From assembly GCF_021044565.1 (NCBI RefSeq), contig NZ_CP087997.1:2790001-2854000 (forward strand): DNA of 64,000 bases. Direction: 5' to 3'. This document shows positions 1 through 8,314 of this stretch, one piece after another. The notes beneath the pieces were generated by a model. It searched no databases and had not been told where the DNA came from. It was given only the letters and a program-made list of their open reading frames with translations. The position numbers and the translations under genes are program-made. Every line of letters starts with the position of its first letter. Position 1 is the first letter of the stretch. This DNA is from Subtercola endophyticus. Lineage in GTDB: Bacteria; Actinomycetota; Actinomycetes; Actinomycetales; Microbacteriaceae.

Positions 1-1379
1 TGGCGGCCGTGGCGCTTCCGCACGACTGGCTCACCTGGCGGCTGCTGGGCTACGGCCCCGCCGACGAGTCGCCGCTCGGGCCGGTACTGGATGCCCTGAC
101 CACCGACCGCTCTGACGCGAGTGGCACCTCGTACTGGAGCCCGGCAGCGAACGCTTACGATTTCGCGCTGTTCGAGCAAGCCTTCGGCCGCCCCGCCGTC
201 GAGGCGCTCGGAGCAGCCGAGGCGGCGGTCGAGGCCCACGCCGACTCCGCGCTGGAGGCCGAGCAGGAGCGCATCGTCGATGCCGCCGTGGCCGGGCTCG
301 TGAACGAGGCGCTGGGCGAGAGCGACAGCACGGCGTCGAGCGATCACTCGACGGATGGCGCCACTGCTTACGGCGCCACCGTGGACGGGTCGCTCGGTGA
401 CGACTCGGTGCAACCCGGCTTCGGCAGCTTCGGCGCCGACCCCGCCACCGGCGAGCCCGAACTCGAGTCGGTGGGTCAAGCGGCGGCGGCCGAACTGCTG
501 CCGCCGGTCATCCTGCCGCGCGTCGTGCAGACGGGCGAGGTGGCGGGCGTGACGGTCGACCACCCGGGCGACGCGGTGCTCGGCACGGGCGTCACCACCC
601 CCGCCGCCGAGTTCGCCGCGCCGATCATTCCCGCGGGCATCCTCGTCGGGGCCGGCGCAGGCGACAACGCCGGGGCCGCACTCGGCCTCAACGCCACCGC
701 GGGCGACGTCGTAATCAGCATCGGAACCTCCGGCACCGCCTTCGCGGTCACCGAGCATCCGGTCGCCGACGTCACCGGAACCGTCGCCGGTTTCGCCGAC
801 GCCGCCGGAGCCTTCCTGCCCCTCGTGGCGACGCTGAACGCTGCCCGGGTGCTCGCCAGCATCAGCACGCTGCTCGGCGTCGACTACGACCAGTTTGCCG
901 CCCTCGCGCTCGACGCCGAACCCGGCTCGGGCGGGCTCGTGCTCGTGCCCTACTTCGAGGGCGAGCGCACTCCGAACCTGCCCGACGCCACGGCCACACT
1001 CGCCGGCCTCACCCTCGGCAGCACCACGCGCGAGAATCTCGCTCGGGCCGCCATCGAGGGCATGCTGTGCGCACTCGCCGACGGCGTCGCTGCCATTCGT
1101 TCGCTGGGGGTGGATGCCCGGCGAATCCTGCTCGTCGGCGGCGCCGCCCAGAACGCAGCGGTACAAGCGGTCGCGTCGCAGGTGTTCGACGTTGCGGTTT
1201 CGGTGCCGACCCCGGGTGAGTACGTCGCCGACGGCGCAGCACGTCAAGCCGCCTGGACCCTCACCGGCACCCGCCCGACCTGGCCCGTCTCGTTCGTCGC
1301 CGAACTGCCCGTGGCAACTGTGCCGGCCATCACGGCGCAATACCGCCGCGCGCAACAACTCGGCTCGCTGCCGCGCTGA
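1..1379 (+). CDS. xylB: Xylulokinase (FGGY family), 5' end outside window
   Basis: This sugar kinase should phosphorylate D-xylulose with ATP in the cytoplasm. The reading frame is already open at the window edge (first full codon at 3), and the PHDWLTWRL motif near 18-44 lies in the middle of normal xylulokinases, so the N-terminal half is missing from the window. A phosphate-binding IGTSGT motif lies near 720-737 and the C-terminal GGAAQN motif near 1135-1154. Between about 250 and 480 there is an Ala/Asp/Ser-rich stretch that is not part of the FGGY fold and looks like an in-frame low-complexity insertion. A copy of a dispersed intergenic repeat begins directly after the stop. The call as xylulokinase rather than another FGGY kinase rests on the PHDWLTWR motif. 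Confidence 0.85.
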   Translation, partial: AAVALPHDWLTWRLLGYGPADESPLGPVLDALTTDRSDASGTSYWSPAANAYDFALFEQAFGRPAVEALGAAEAAVEAHADSALEAEQERIVDAAVAGLVNEALGESDSTASSDHSTDGATAYGATVDGSLGDDSVQPGFGSFGADPATGEPELESVGQAAAAELLPPVILPRVVQTGEVAGVTVDHPGDAVLGTGVTTPAAEFAAPIIPAGILVGAGAGDNAGAALGLNATAGDVVISIGTSGTAFAVTEHPVADVTGTVAGFADAAGAFLPLVATLNAARVLASISTLLGVDYDQFAALALDAEPGSGGLVLVPYFEGERTPNLPDATATLAGLTLGSTTRENLARAAIEGMLCALADGVAAIRSLGVDARRILLVGGAAQNAAVQAVASQVFDVAVSVPTPGEYVADGAARQAAWTLTGTRPTWPVSFVAELPVATVPAITAQYRRAQQLGSLPR

Positions 1380-1380
1380 T

Positions 1381-1565
1381 TTATTGGTGCGCCGCCGCTT
1401 CTGGGCCCACGCCGGCCCGAGGCTCCGCGCGCCGCTCGCGGCGGGTGGAGGGGCCGGTGGGGACGGCGCACGTGCGACTGGATGCTCGCGTCTAGGTATC
1501 GGCCGCTACCAACGCGAAACGCGACGAGCGCGGTCGCCGCGTTTCGCCGACCACGTTCGGTGCGC
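1381..1565 (+). repeat. Dispersed post-stop repeat, copy A
   Basis: This is a full-length copy of a repeat seen five times in the window. It has a long outer hairpin (GTGCGCCG at 1387-1394 pairs with CGGCGCAC at 1464-1471, with further GC-rich pairing inside). A conserved linker with GGATGCTC follows, then a second hairpin (GCGAAACGCG at 1514-1523 with CGCGTTTCGC at 1538-1547). It starts two bases after the xylulokinase stop. The pairing is read directly from sequence; function is unknown. Candidate roles are mRNA 3'-end stabilisation, transcription termination, or a non-autonomous mobile repeat. Confidence 0.8.
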
Positions 1566-1589
1566 CACACCCGGGTCGTCCACGCAGCC

Positions 1590-1666
1590 CTTGTGTCGTG
1601 AGGCAGATATGACTCACGTGAGGCGGTTGTGGCGGCCTCAGTTGTGGCGCGACGACCTCACGAAGA
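1590..1666. repeat. Tandem ~20-bp CCTCACGA repeat array, locus 1
   Basis: This is a noncoding array. Read on the minus strand it has about 20-bp units sharing a core like GTCATATCTGCCTCACGA. The outer ends pair (TCGTGAGG 1596-1603 with CCTCACGA 1656-1663) and the palindrome CTCACGTGAG sits at 1613-1622. A related array lies at 38039-38109. No gene is seen in 1566-1756 apart from this array. Confidence 0.6.
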
Positions 1667-1756
1667 AGCGGCAACGCGCTGCGGGGGCGGCAGAGCATCC
1701 GCGAGTCGAGCGCCGGGGGTGTTGACGGGCTACCTGCGCCCGCGCATGATTGCGGC

Positions 1757-2128
1757 ATGACGATCACGCATGTGCAGCTGTTCTCGGTTCCGGTGAGCGA
1801 CCAAGATCGGGCGCGCGACTTCTACGTAGGCACGCTCGGGTTCGATCTCGTCAACGACGTGCAGATGGGGCCTGACATGCGCTGGCTACAGGTCTCTCCG
1901 CCCGGAGCCCCGACCTCCATCACGCTCGTCACCTGGTTCGAGAGCATGCCGGCCGGCTCGACAAAGGGAATCGTGCTCGAGACCGACGATCTCGTCGGCG
2001 AGGTCGAGCGGCTGACCGCCCTCGGCGTGGCGACAAGCCCCATCGAGCAGCAGCCCTGGGGAACCTTCGTGACCTTCGACGACCCCGACGGCAACGGCAT
2101 CGTGCTGCAGGAGACCGCGATGCGGTGA
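1757..2128 (+). CDS. VOC family (glyoxalase/bleomycin-resistance-like) protein
   Basis: This 123-residue protein has one vicinal-oxygen-chelate fold. The N-terminal beta-strand THVQLFSVPVSD, a DFYVGTLGFDL helix, the central GIVLETDDL strand and a C-terminal DDPDGNGIVLQE motif are the usual elements of a single-domain VOC protein. Such proteins bind a metal and act on varied substrates, so no reaction can be assigned. No clear Shine-Dalgarno sequence precedes the ATG, so it may be leaderless. A fragment of the dispersed post-stop repeat starts right after its stop, and glycerate kinase converges from the other side. Confidence 0.85.
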   Translation: MTITHVQLFSVPVSDQDRARDFYVGTLGFDLVNDVQMGPDMRWLQVSPPGAPTSITLVTWFESMPAGSTKGIVLETDDLVGEVERLTALGVATSPIEQQPWGTFVTFDDPDGNGIVLQETAMR

Positions 2129-2175
2129 ATGTGCGCCGCCGCCTCTGCGGCGCACCGTGCGACCGGATGCTCGCA
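2129..2175 (+). repeat. Dispersed post-stop repeat, fragment E
   Basis: This short copy holds a perfect 9-bp hairpin (GTGCGCCGC 2131-2139 with GCGGCGCAC 2147-2155) followed by the linker start GTGCGACCGGATGCTCG. It matches the 5' part of copy C at 54164 and lacks the second hairpin. It begins directly after the VOC stop and lies between convergent genes. Confidence 0.75.
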
Positions 2176-2183
2176 CCGGCGGG

Positions 2184-3713
2184 TCAGGCGGAAGCGGCGG
2201 GGGTCTTGGCGTCGCCGCGGGCGAGCGAACGACCGGCCGCGTGCAAGAACGGTTTCGGGTTCGCGATGGCCTCGGCGGAGCTTCCGGCGAGCTCCGCGAG
2301 CGACACGAACGCCGCAAAGTCGTCGGGGTCGGTTTCGATCGCGCCCGCCACCAGCAACGGGAACGTGTCGTACTTCTGCGCGAGGGCGAGCACGTAGCTC
2401 GGAACCTTCCCCGCGGCCGACTGGTTGTCGAACCGTCCTTCGCCGGTGATCACCACGTCGGCACGCTCCACCTGCGCGGGCAGCCCGATCGCTGCGCCAA
2501 CGGCGTCGGCACCGGGGTGGATGCTCGCTCCCCACAGCAGCAGCCCGAACCCGGTTCCGCCGGCGGCACCCGCCCCCGCGGCATGCACGTCGGGCACGCC
2601 GTCAGCGACGCCCCGGTCTCGCGCGCCGTCCGCGCCGGCCTGGTCTCGCGCGCCATCCGCGCCATCCGCGCCGGCCTGGTCTCGCGCATCATCCGCGTCG
2701 CCCGCGCCAGCCGCGACGGCCTGGTCCCGCGCGCCATCCACGTCGCCCGCGCCGGCCGCGACACCCTGGTCTCGCGCGCCGTCCGCGCCATCCGCGCCGG
2801 CCCCAACATTTTCCGCGTCGCTCGCGGCGGTCGACGCAAGCACCCGCTCCACCAGCTCCGCCGCCGAGGTGTCGGCCTCGCCCGTCACGGGGTCGGCGAT
2901 GTAGCCGAGGTCACCCTCCGACCACTCGTGCAGGTCGGCGGGAGCATCCGCTGCCGCAACCGACGCCGGGGTCGCGCCGAGTACTCGGGCGAAGCTGGCG
3001 AGTGCGGCATCCAGTTCGGCCACCGTCTCGGCGTCGGCGCCCTTCTGCGGGCCGAAGACGGCAGCGGCGCCGTTCTCGCCGAGCAGCGGGTTCGTGACGT
3101 CGGTGATCACCGAAACCCCGTCGACGGGCAGGGCGCGCAGCGAGCCCAGCTCGACGCTGTGCAGCTGCGCCAGTCCGCGAGCACCCACCGCAACCGCATC
3201 ACCCGCCGCGTCGAGAAAGCGAGCACCCAACGCGGTGAGCGCCCCCGCTCCGCCATCGGTCGAGGAGCTGCCGCCGATGGCGAGCAGCAGCCTGTCGACG
3301 CCATGGTCGAGCGCCGCGGCGATGGCCTGGCCGAAGCCCAGGGTGTGGGCATCCTTTGGCCGTAGCTCAGCGAGCAGCGTGAGGCCGCTGGTATTGGCGA
3401 GTTCGACGACCCCTGTTCCGCCCGTGCCCGTGTCGCCCGGTGCCGGCGGCAGCCACAGCCACTCGGCGTCGACGGGCTCGCCGGCGGGGCCGGTCACGGT
3501 GACGGCGATGCGGATGCTCCCCGGCACAGCCACGGCGAAGGCGTCGATCGTTCCCTCGCCGCCGTCGGCCATCGGCAGAAGCTGAACCGTGTCGTCGGGG
3601 CGAGCCTCGCTCCAGCCCGCGCCGAGCGCGGCGGCCACCTCGGCGGCGGTCGCGCTGCCCTTGAACGAATCGGGCGCGACAACGACGTTCAGCGACGGGC
3701 TCATGCCTCCCAT
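2184..3713 (-). CDS. Glycerate kinase (GckA/GlxK, PF02595 family)
   Basis: The protein phosphorylates D-glycerate, feeding C2/C3 acids into glycolysis. The N-terminus VVVAPDSFKGSATAAEVA, the GGSSSTDGGAG motif near residue 150 and the C-terminal GEGRFDNQS motif are diagnostic. At about 509 residues it is well over 100 longer than the usual ~380. The excess is an Ala/Gly/Asp-rich stretch near residues 290-375 built of degenerate units such as DQAVAAGAGD, encoded by a GC-rich tandem repeat at about 2600-2810. The flanking conserved sequence resumes in frame. An alternative start MSPSLN lies at 3704; neither start has a well-spaced Shine-Dalgarno, so the first few residues are uncertain. Confidence 0.88.
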   Translation of the reverse strand: MGGMSPSLNVVVAPDSFKGSATAAEVAAALGAGWSEARPDDTVQLLPMADGGEGTIDAFAVAVPGSIRIAVTVTGPAGEPVDAEWLWLPPAPGDTGTGGTGVVELANTSGLTLLAELRPKDAHTLGFGQAIAAALDHGVDRLLLAIGGSSSTDGGAGALTALGARFLDAAGDAVAVGARGLAQLHSVELGSLRALPVDGVSVITDVTNPLLGENGAAAVFGPQKGADAETVAELDAALASFARVLGATPASVAAADAPADLHEWSEGDLGYIADPVTGEADTSAAELVERVLASTAASDAENVGAGADGADGARDQGVAAGAGDVDGARDQAVAAGAGDADDARDQAGADGADGARDQAGADGARDRGVADGVPDVHAAGAGAAGGTGFGLLLWGASIHPGADAVGAAIGLPAQVERADVVITGEGRFDNQSAAGKVPSYVLALAQKYDTFPLLVAGAIETDPDDFAAFVSLAELAGSSAEAIANPKPFLHAAGRSLARGDAKTPAASA

Positions 3714-3868
3714 CCTGCCGTAATCCGCTCACGGTGATACTCCATCGGCGTCTGCGCGCCATCCTCCGCCTAGAATGTACTTAACAGGGAGCAACTATCT
3801 GCCCTTGCGCCGCTGGGCCAATGCCGACTTCACGCGTTTTGAAGAGACCGACTGAGCCGGGGGCCCGC

Positions 3869-6568
3869 ATGACGACCATTGCACGACCACAGGCAGCAGT
3901 GCGAGCATCCGCCGGCACGGCACACCGCCGCTCGTGGTGGGATGCGGTGCTGATGCGCGATCTCGGGCTCGTGAAACTGCACACGGGGCTGCGCATGCTC
4001 GTCTGCGTTCCGGTGGGGCTCGCCGTCGGATTCGGCGTGGCGCTGCTTGTCGGGTTACCGGTGTCGGTCGGGCTCATGCTCGGCGCCCTGCCCGCCTTCT
4101 TGACCTGCTTCATCATCACCGACGACCGGGCCGGCCGGGTCGCCGCGCGCTCTGCAGTGGTCTTCGTGCCGTTCGTCATTGCGCTGTTCGGAAGTCTCGC
4201 GCTGCACGACTACCGCCTTCTCGAGCTGTCGCTCATGGTGGTGCTGCTGTTTCTGCAGTTCTACGCGAACCGATTCGGGGTCTGGGCCGCCGACTTCACG
4301 GCCGTCTTGTTCGCTGCGTATCTGTGCGGCCTGCTGCTGCCGTTGCCGCTGACTTCTTTCGAAGGCCTGGCGGCGGTCGGAGCCGCGTCTCTCGCCGCCA
4401 CGATCGCCGTGCGTTCGCTGTTCTTTCGGCCGAACACGTTTCTGGCGTTGACCCGCACGCGCCGAGCCGTCGCCGGCTGGAGCTCTCGCGTCGTCGAGTC
4501 GTCGATCGCCGTGCTCGAGGCCGGGGCGGCGGAAGCGCCAGCCGGGCAAGCAGCGCGCGCCGGGCAAGCCTCGCGCACCGCGCAAGCAGCGCAAGCCGGC
4601 CAAGCCTCGCGCGCCGCGTCGGCCGCGTCGGCCGCGCGCGCCACCCGCGAGCGTAAGCGCCTCCACCACCGGTTGGCGCAGCTGCACGGTGCCGCACTGG
4701 TCGCCGACGGGTTGCTCTCCCTGCCGGGCTCCGGGCTGAGCGGCGCAGCCGCCGAAGACTTTCACCGCCTGCTCTTCGACCTCGAGCTGTCTGTCGACGG
4801 CATCGGCCGCCTCACAGAGCAACTCGCACAGCGCGACACCAACCCGCGCCGTGACGCCGACCGCACCGCCAGCGGCAGCGGCAGCCATGATCTGGCCGAC
4901 CGCGCAGACCCCGCCGATCCTGCCGATTCTGCCGAACGCGGCCACGCCGCCCAGCTCGCCGTGGCCGCAGCACTCCGCAACGTTCACCAGCACGGCGGCC
5001 GGGTCGCCTCCTCCGCCGCGGCCGATCTCGGGCAGTGGATGCACGACAACCCCCCGAGCAACGACGAAGCCGCGCGCGAGGCTCGCCGCGACATCCACCG
5101 CCTGATCGGCCTGCTGCACGACCTGCAGCACTCTGCCGACCGCTGGACCGAACTCGAGCGAACCCTCGACGACGCCGTAGGCGAACCGTTCGCGTCATCG
5201 ATCGCTCTCGCCTCGGGACGCGTCGCCGGCTCCGTGCCGATTCTCGGCGACACCCTCGCCGGGGGCGGAATGACGGGAGTCTGGGGCCGCTGGCGCATCT
5301 CGGCGCCGCTGCGCACGGCTATTCAGGCGGCCATCGCCGTGGCCATCGTCGAACCTCTCGCGGTGTGGCTCGGCGCCGATCGCTTCTACTGGGGCGTCAT
5401 CGGGGTCATGGTGATTCTCGCCGGAACCAACTCCACCCACGAACGCGTGCGAAAAGTGCTGAGTCGCGGCGCCGGCACGGTCGCGGGCGGGGTTCTGGGC
5501 ATCCTGGCTGTCGATGCTCTCGGCACGACGCACGTGTGGCTGAGCCTCGCGCTCATTGTCGTGAGCCTCGCGATCGGCGCGTACTGGTTCAGTTCGCACT
5601 ATTGGGTGTGGGTGCTCTGCCTGGTCGTGGCCATCTGCCAGGTGTATGCGTTCGCCGGGCAGTTCGAAGACGCCCTGCTGCCGCTGCGCCTGGCCGAGAA
5701 CATGCTCGGGGCGAGCGTTGCGGTCATCGTGAGCCTGCTCATCCTGCCGGTCGCCACTGGCGCGATGATCTCCAGCGCTGTGCGCCGTCAGCTCGGGGCG
5801 GTCGGCCAGTTCGTGCGGGAGGTCGAGGTCGCGTTGTCGGCTGCATCTGCGTCTGCATCTGCATCTGCGTATGCATCTGCGCCTGCGTCTGCGCCGATAA
5901 CCGCAGCGGCTGCGCCTACTTCAGCGTTCGACTCGGCGTCTTCTTCCGGCGCCACGGCACTGGCCGAGCTGCCCCGCCTGCGAGCGGATGCCCGGGCCAT
6001 CGACCAGGCGAACTACGGCCTCACGGCGGTCATGAAGCCCCTCGTCGCGGTAACGAGCGGAGGCCCCTACCGCCGCGACGCCGAAACTCGCACTCTGCTG
6101 CACGGAATCACCGCGTCGGCCCGGCTGCTCGCGGCGGGAGCGGAGACCAGCCCGCCCCTCTCTTCCCCTCAACGGGATGCTCTGACCGCGACCACGACCC
6201 GCATCAGCCTCACGGTCGATGCCGTCGTCGTGGCGCTCGGCGGGTCAGCCCGGTTCAGCAACGGGGAGCACGAGGCGGCCCGACCGGCTCCGGGCGGCGC
6301 ACTCGGTGTGTCTCGACCCGGGAGCGCCGATCGCGTCTACGGAGATCCAGAGTTCGGCAGCGCCGACGGAGATCCAGAGTTCGGCAGCGCCGACGGAGAC
6401 CCAGAGTTCGGCAGCGCCGACGGAGACCCAGAGTTCGGCGACGCCGACCTCCCCGACCACCTGCGTGAACTTACGCGCATCGAATCGGCGCTCGGCGGCA
6501 TCGCCCGTCTGTACGCCGTGACACCGCCCGACCGGGCATCCGTCAGCTCGCCGACGACAGGTCGATAA
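3869..6568 (+). CDS. FUSC-family inner-membrane protein with low-complexity expansions
   Basis: This roughly 899-residue protein has two sets of membrane segments. One lies near residues 35-185, rich in VGLAVGFGVALLVG-type helices. The second lies near 480-640. This two-block plan is typical of fusaric-acid-resistance/aromatic-acid-exporter-like (FUSC) proteins, and the substrate is unknown. Soluble regions follow each block. Three in-frame repeat expansions are visible: an Ala/Gln/Gly/Arg stretch around 4530-4640, an Ala/Ser stretch from a TCTGCA-like hexamer around 5840-5895, and four 27-bp units near the C-terminus. I chose MTTIARPQ at 3869; the frame is open further upstream. Its last 26 bases overlap the convergent gene at 6543. 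Confidence 0.75.
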   Translation: MTTIARPQAAVRASAGTAHRRSWWDAVLMRDLGLVKLHTGLRMLVCVPVGLAVGFGVALLVGLPVSVGLMLGALPAFLTCFIITDDRAGRVAARSAVVFVPFVIALFGSLALHDYRLLELSLMVVLLFLQFYANRFGVWAADFTAVLFAAYLCGLLLPLPLTSFEGLAAVGAASLAATIAVRSLFFRPNTFLALTRTRRAVAGWSSRVVESSIAVLEAGAAEAPAGQAARAGQASRTAQAAQAGQASRAASAASAARATRERKRLHHRLAQLHGAALVADGLLSLPGSGLSGAAAEDFHRLLFDLELSVDGIGRLTEQLAQRDTNPRRDADRTASGSGSHDLADRADPADPADSAERGHAAQLAVAAALRNVHQHGGRVASSAAADLGQWMHDNPPSNDEAAREARRDIHRLIGLLHDLQHSADRWTELERTLDDAVGEPFASSIALASGRVAGSVPILGDTLAGGGMTGVWGRWRISAPLRTAIQAAIAVAIVEPLAVWLGADRFYWGVIGVMVILAGTNSTHERVRKVLSRGAGTVAGGVLGILAVDALGTTHVWLSLALIVVSLAIGAYWFSSHYWVWVLCLVVAICQVYAFAGQFEDALLPLRLAENMLGASVAVIVSLLILPVATGAMISSAVRRQLGAVGQFVREVEVALSAASASASASAYASAPASAPITAAAAPTSAFDSASSSGATALAELPRLRADARAIDQANYGLTAVMKPLVAVTSGGPYRRDAETRTLLHGITASARLLAAGAETSPPLSSPQRDALTATTTRISLTVDAVVVALGGSARFSNGEHEAARPAPGGALGVSRPGSADRVYGDPEFGSADGDPEFGSADGDPEFGSADGDPEFGDADLPDHLRELTRIESALGGIARLYAVTPPDRASVSSPTTGR
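6338..6445 (+). repeat. Four tandem 27-bp units inside the FUSC gene
   Basis: Units start at 6338, 6365, 6392 and 6419. Each encodes nine residues of the pattern DGDPEFGSA and they are nearly identical at DNA level. Because 27 is divisible by three, gain or loss of a unit would keep the frame. This is read directly from sequence. Confidence 0.9.
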
Positions 6569-7538
6569 CGGTTCCACGGCCCTCGGCCTGCGCCGCCGCC
6601 AACATCAATGCCCCGATGGCGAGATCTTGCAGGGCAAGGCCGACGGAGTTGAACAGCGTGATCTGCTCAGCGCCGGTTCGCCCGTCGGCGACACCGGTGA
6701 TGACATCGCCGAGCTCGACGACCGGCTTATCGTCGGGCACGTAGCCGTCTTTTCGGGCGAGCAGCAGATCGCCCGACTTCAGATTCGAAGTCGCGAGCGA
6801 GTCGACGAACAGGCTCGCCAGCCCCATTCCCGCGGAATCGATCTCGCGGTGATCCGCCCGCGGCGGAGCGCCGACCGCATTGATGTGCAACCCCGGCCGA
6901 AACCACGCCCCCTGCACGATCGGCTCTCGCGACGGAGTGAGCGTGCACAGCACGTCAGACTCCCGCACGGTGTGTTCGACGCTAGGTGCGACCTCGACCT
7001 CGACGGCCGAGAACTCGGCAACCCGGTCACGAAAGCGCTGCACCGTCTCGGCACGCCGCGACCACACCAGAACCCGCGTCACGGGAAGAACCGCCGTCAG
7101 CGCCCGCACGTGCTCGATCGCGAGATTACCGGCCCCCACCAGCCCGAGCACCGAACTCTCGGGCCGGGCCAGGTGCCGCGAGGCCACCGCACTAGCGGCC
7201 GCCGTACGCTGCCGGGTGAGAGTCTGCCCGTCGATCACGGCCAGGCACTCCCCCGTTCGCTGCGACAGCAACAACACGGTGCTGCGCTGCACGGGCATCC
7301 CTCTCGCCGCGTTATCGGGAATGTCCGCCATGAACTTCACCGCCGCCACCCCCTGCCGGTCGGCCATCGCCGACATCGGCAGAAACACCGCGCTGCCCGA
7401 CGCCAGCGAAAGCGACGTAGGGGCCGGCTGCGCCGCCGTCTGCCGCGACAGGTCGGCGTGGGCGTTCTCGACGGCATCGATCACGTCGCCCATCGGCACC
7501 AGCCCCTCGACATCACCCCGGCTCAGGATGATCGTCAC
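6543..7538 (-). CDS. Ornithine cyclodeaminase / mu-crystallin family reductase
   Basis: The protein of about 331 residues has the family's substrate-binding first part (MPVQRSTVLLLSQRTGECLAVIDG) and a Rossmann NAD(P) site LGLVGAGNLAIEHVRAL near residue 130. The C-terminal NAVGAPPRADHREID segment is also typical. Members act as ornithine cyclodeaminase, ketimine reductase, or alanine or pyrroline-carboxylate dehydrogenase, so the substrate is open. A GTG at 7538 has GGAGG five bases upstream and is preferred over the GTG at 7544. The 3' end overlaps the FUSC gene tail to tail by 26 bp. No operon partner is obvious. Confidence 0.82.
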   Translation of the reverse strand: MTIILSRGDVEGLVPMGDVIDAVENAHADLSRQTAAQPAPTSLSLASGSAVFLPMSAMADRQGVAAVKFMADIPDNAARGMPVQRSTVLLLSQRTGECLAVIDGQTLTRQRTAAASAVASRHLARPESSVLGLVGAGNLAIEHVRALTAVLPVTRVLVWSRRAETVQRFRDRVAEFSAVEVEVAPSVEHTVRESDVLCTLTPSREPIVQGAWFRPGLHINAVGAPPRADHREIDSAGMGLASLFVDSLATSNLKSGDLLLARKDGYVPDDKPVVELGDVITGVADGRTGAEQITLFNSVGLALQDLAIGALMLAAAQAEGRGTVIDLSSAS

Positions 7539-7712
7539 GAGCACCTCCGCCCGAAACCGTCACTCGCCCAATCCACCGCGCTCTCGCGCCTGCCGCACCC
7601 CACCGCTCTGGTCATGCCTCCAGTATTCCAGCGCCTCTCGATGCTCCGCATGCCCACCCTCACTAAACGCGCGTCCCTGAACTCGCAGGGCGCCCAGATG
7701 CGCCCTTCTCCC

Positions 7713-8129
7713 TCAGATCTCGTAGGCGGCCATGGCCTCGACCAACCTCTCAGCGTCGCGAGTCATGGCGCGGGCCACCGCAGCTGTGCAGTATCCGCCG
7801 TACTGAAGCTGACTCTTCTCCGCAAGCAAACTGCGCAGCCGCCGCGCTAGCTGAGCCCCAGAGGGCCGCACCCGCTCTAAGAGCACAACCGCACCATGAT
7901 GATCGTGATCGTTCGCGCGTTCCCCGAGCACCTTTCCGCAAATCGCGTCGACCGCGGCTATGCCTGCGCTGATCGCGCTGGAGGCGGCCACCTGAGCCTC
8001 GGCAGAATCACCCGACTCGCTGCGGATGAACTCGAGGCGCTCATGCGCGACTTGAAGAAACTCGGCTGCCGTTCCGGCGCGCTGGCCGACGAGATGAGCG
8101 GTCATTCGAGCTGTCTGAATCATGCTCAT
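7713..8129 (-). CDS. HEPN-like helical protein, possible toxin of an MNT/HEPN pair
   Basis: This all-helical protein of about 138 residues has a central motif R-ANDHD-H that fits the HEPN Rx4-6H pattern. It also has long amphipathic helices (AAEFLQVAHERLEFIRSESG, QLARRLRSLLAEKSQLQYGG). It lies downstream of a nucleotidyltransferase gene on the same strand, the partner expected in MNT/HEPN toxin-antitoxin modules. The start is uncertain: ATG at 8129 is chosen, and an in-frame TTG at 8144 is possible. Its 5' end is only about 20 bases from the edge of a MITE-like insertion that now separates it from the partner. The fold assignment is inferred from motif and context. Confidence 0.55.
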   Translation of the reverse strand: MSMIQTARMTAHLVGQRAGTAAEFLQVAHERLEFIRSESGDSAEAQVAASSAISAGIAAVDAICGKVLGERANDHDHHGAVVLLERVRPSGAQLARRLRSLLAEKSQLQYGGYCTAAVARAMTRDAERLVEAMAAYEI

Positions 8130-8149
8130 ATTCTGCCATGGCAAGACGG

Positions 8150-8314
8150 CTAGGCCGTGTTGCCAAAGTGCGGGTCTAGCGAGCGAGGTCTGGTTTGACG
8201 GGATGCAAGGCGGAGGAGGAGAGTCGCACCGGCGGTGCGGCCGACGACGACAACGCCGCAGACCGACAAACTAGGGCTCGCGCAGCCGGCGCGCACTTTG
8301 GCAACACGGCCTAG
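8150..8314. mobile_element. MITE-like element with 23-bp perfect terminal inverted repeats
   Basis: The ends at 8150-8172 and 8292-8314 are exact reverse complements over 23 bases, including CTAG at each outer edge. CTAG at both edges is best read as a 4-bp target duplication, leaving about 157 bp of element with ends starting GCCGTGTTGCC. There is no transposase; the interior is GC-rich and noncoding. Palindromic CTAG-type targets are known for some IS5-group elements, so mobilisation by such a transposase is possible. The right-hand CTAG contains the stop codon of the nucleotidyltransferase gene, so insertion hit the stop and regenerated it. Confidence 0.8.

Noticed and set aside
2600..2810. 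Tandem GC-rich repeats in glycerate kinase as a CRISPR-like array
   Set aside because: The units are contiguous, coding and in frame with the enzyme, with no unique spacers and no cas genes in the window.
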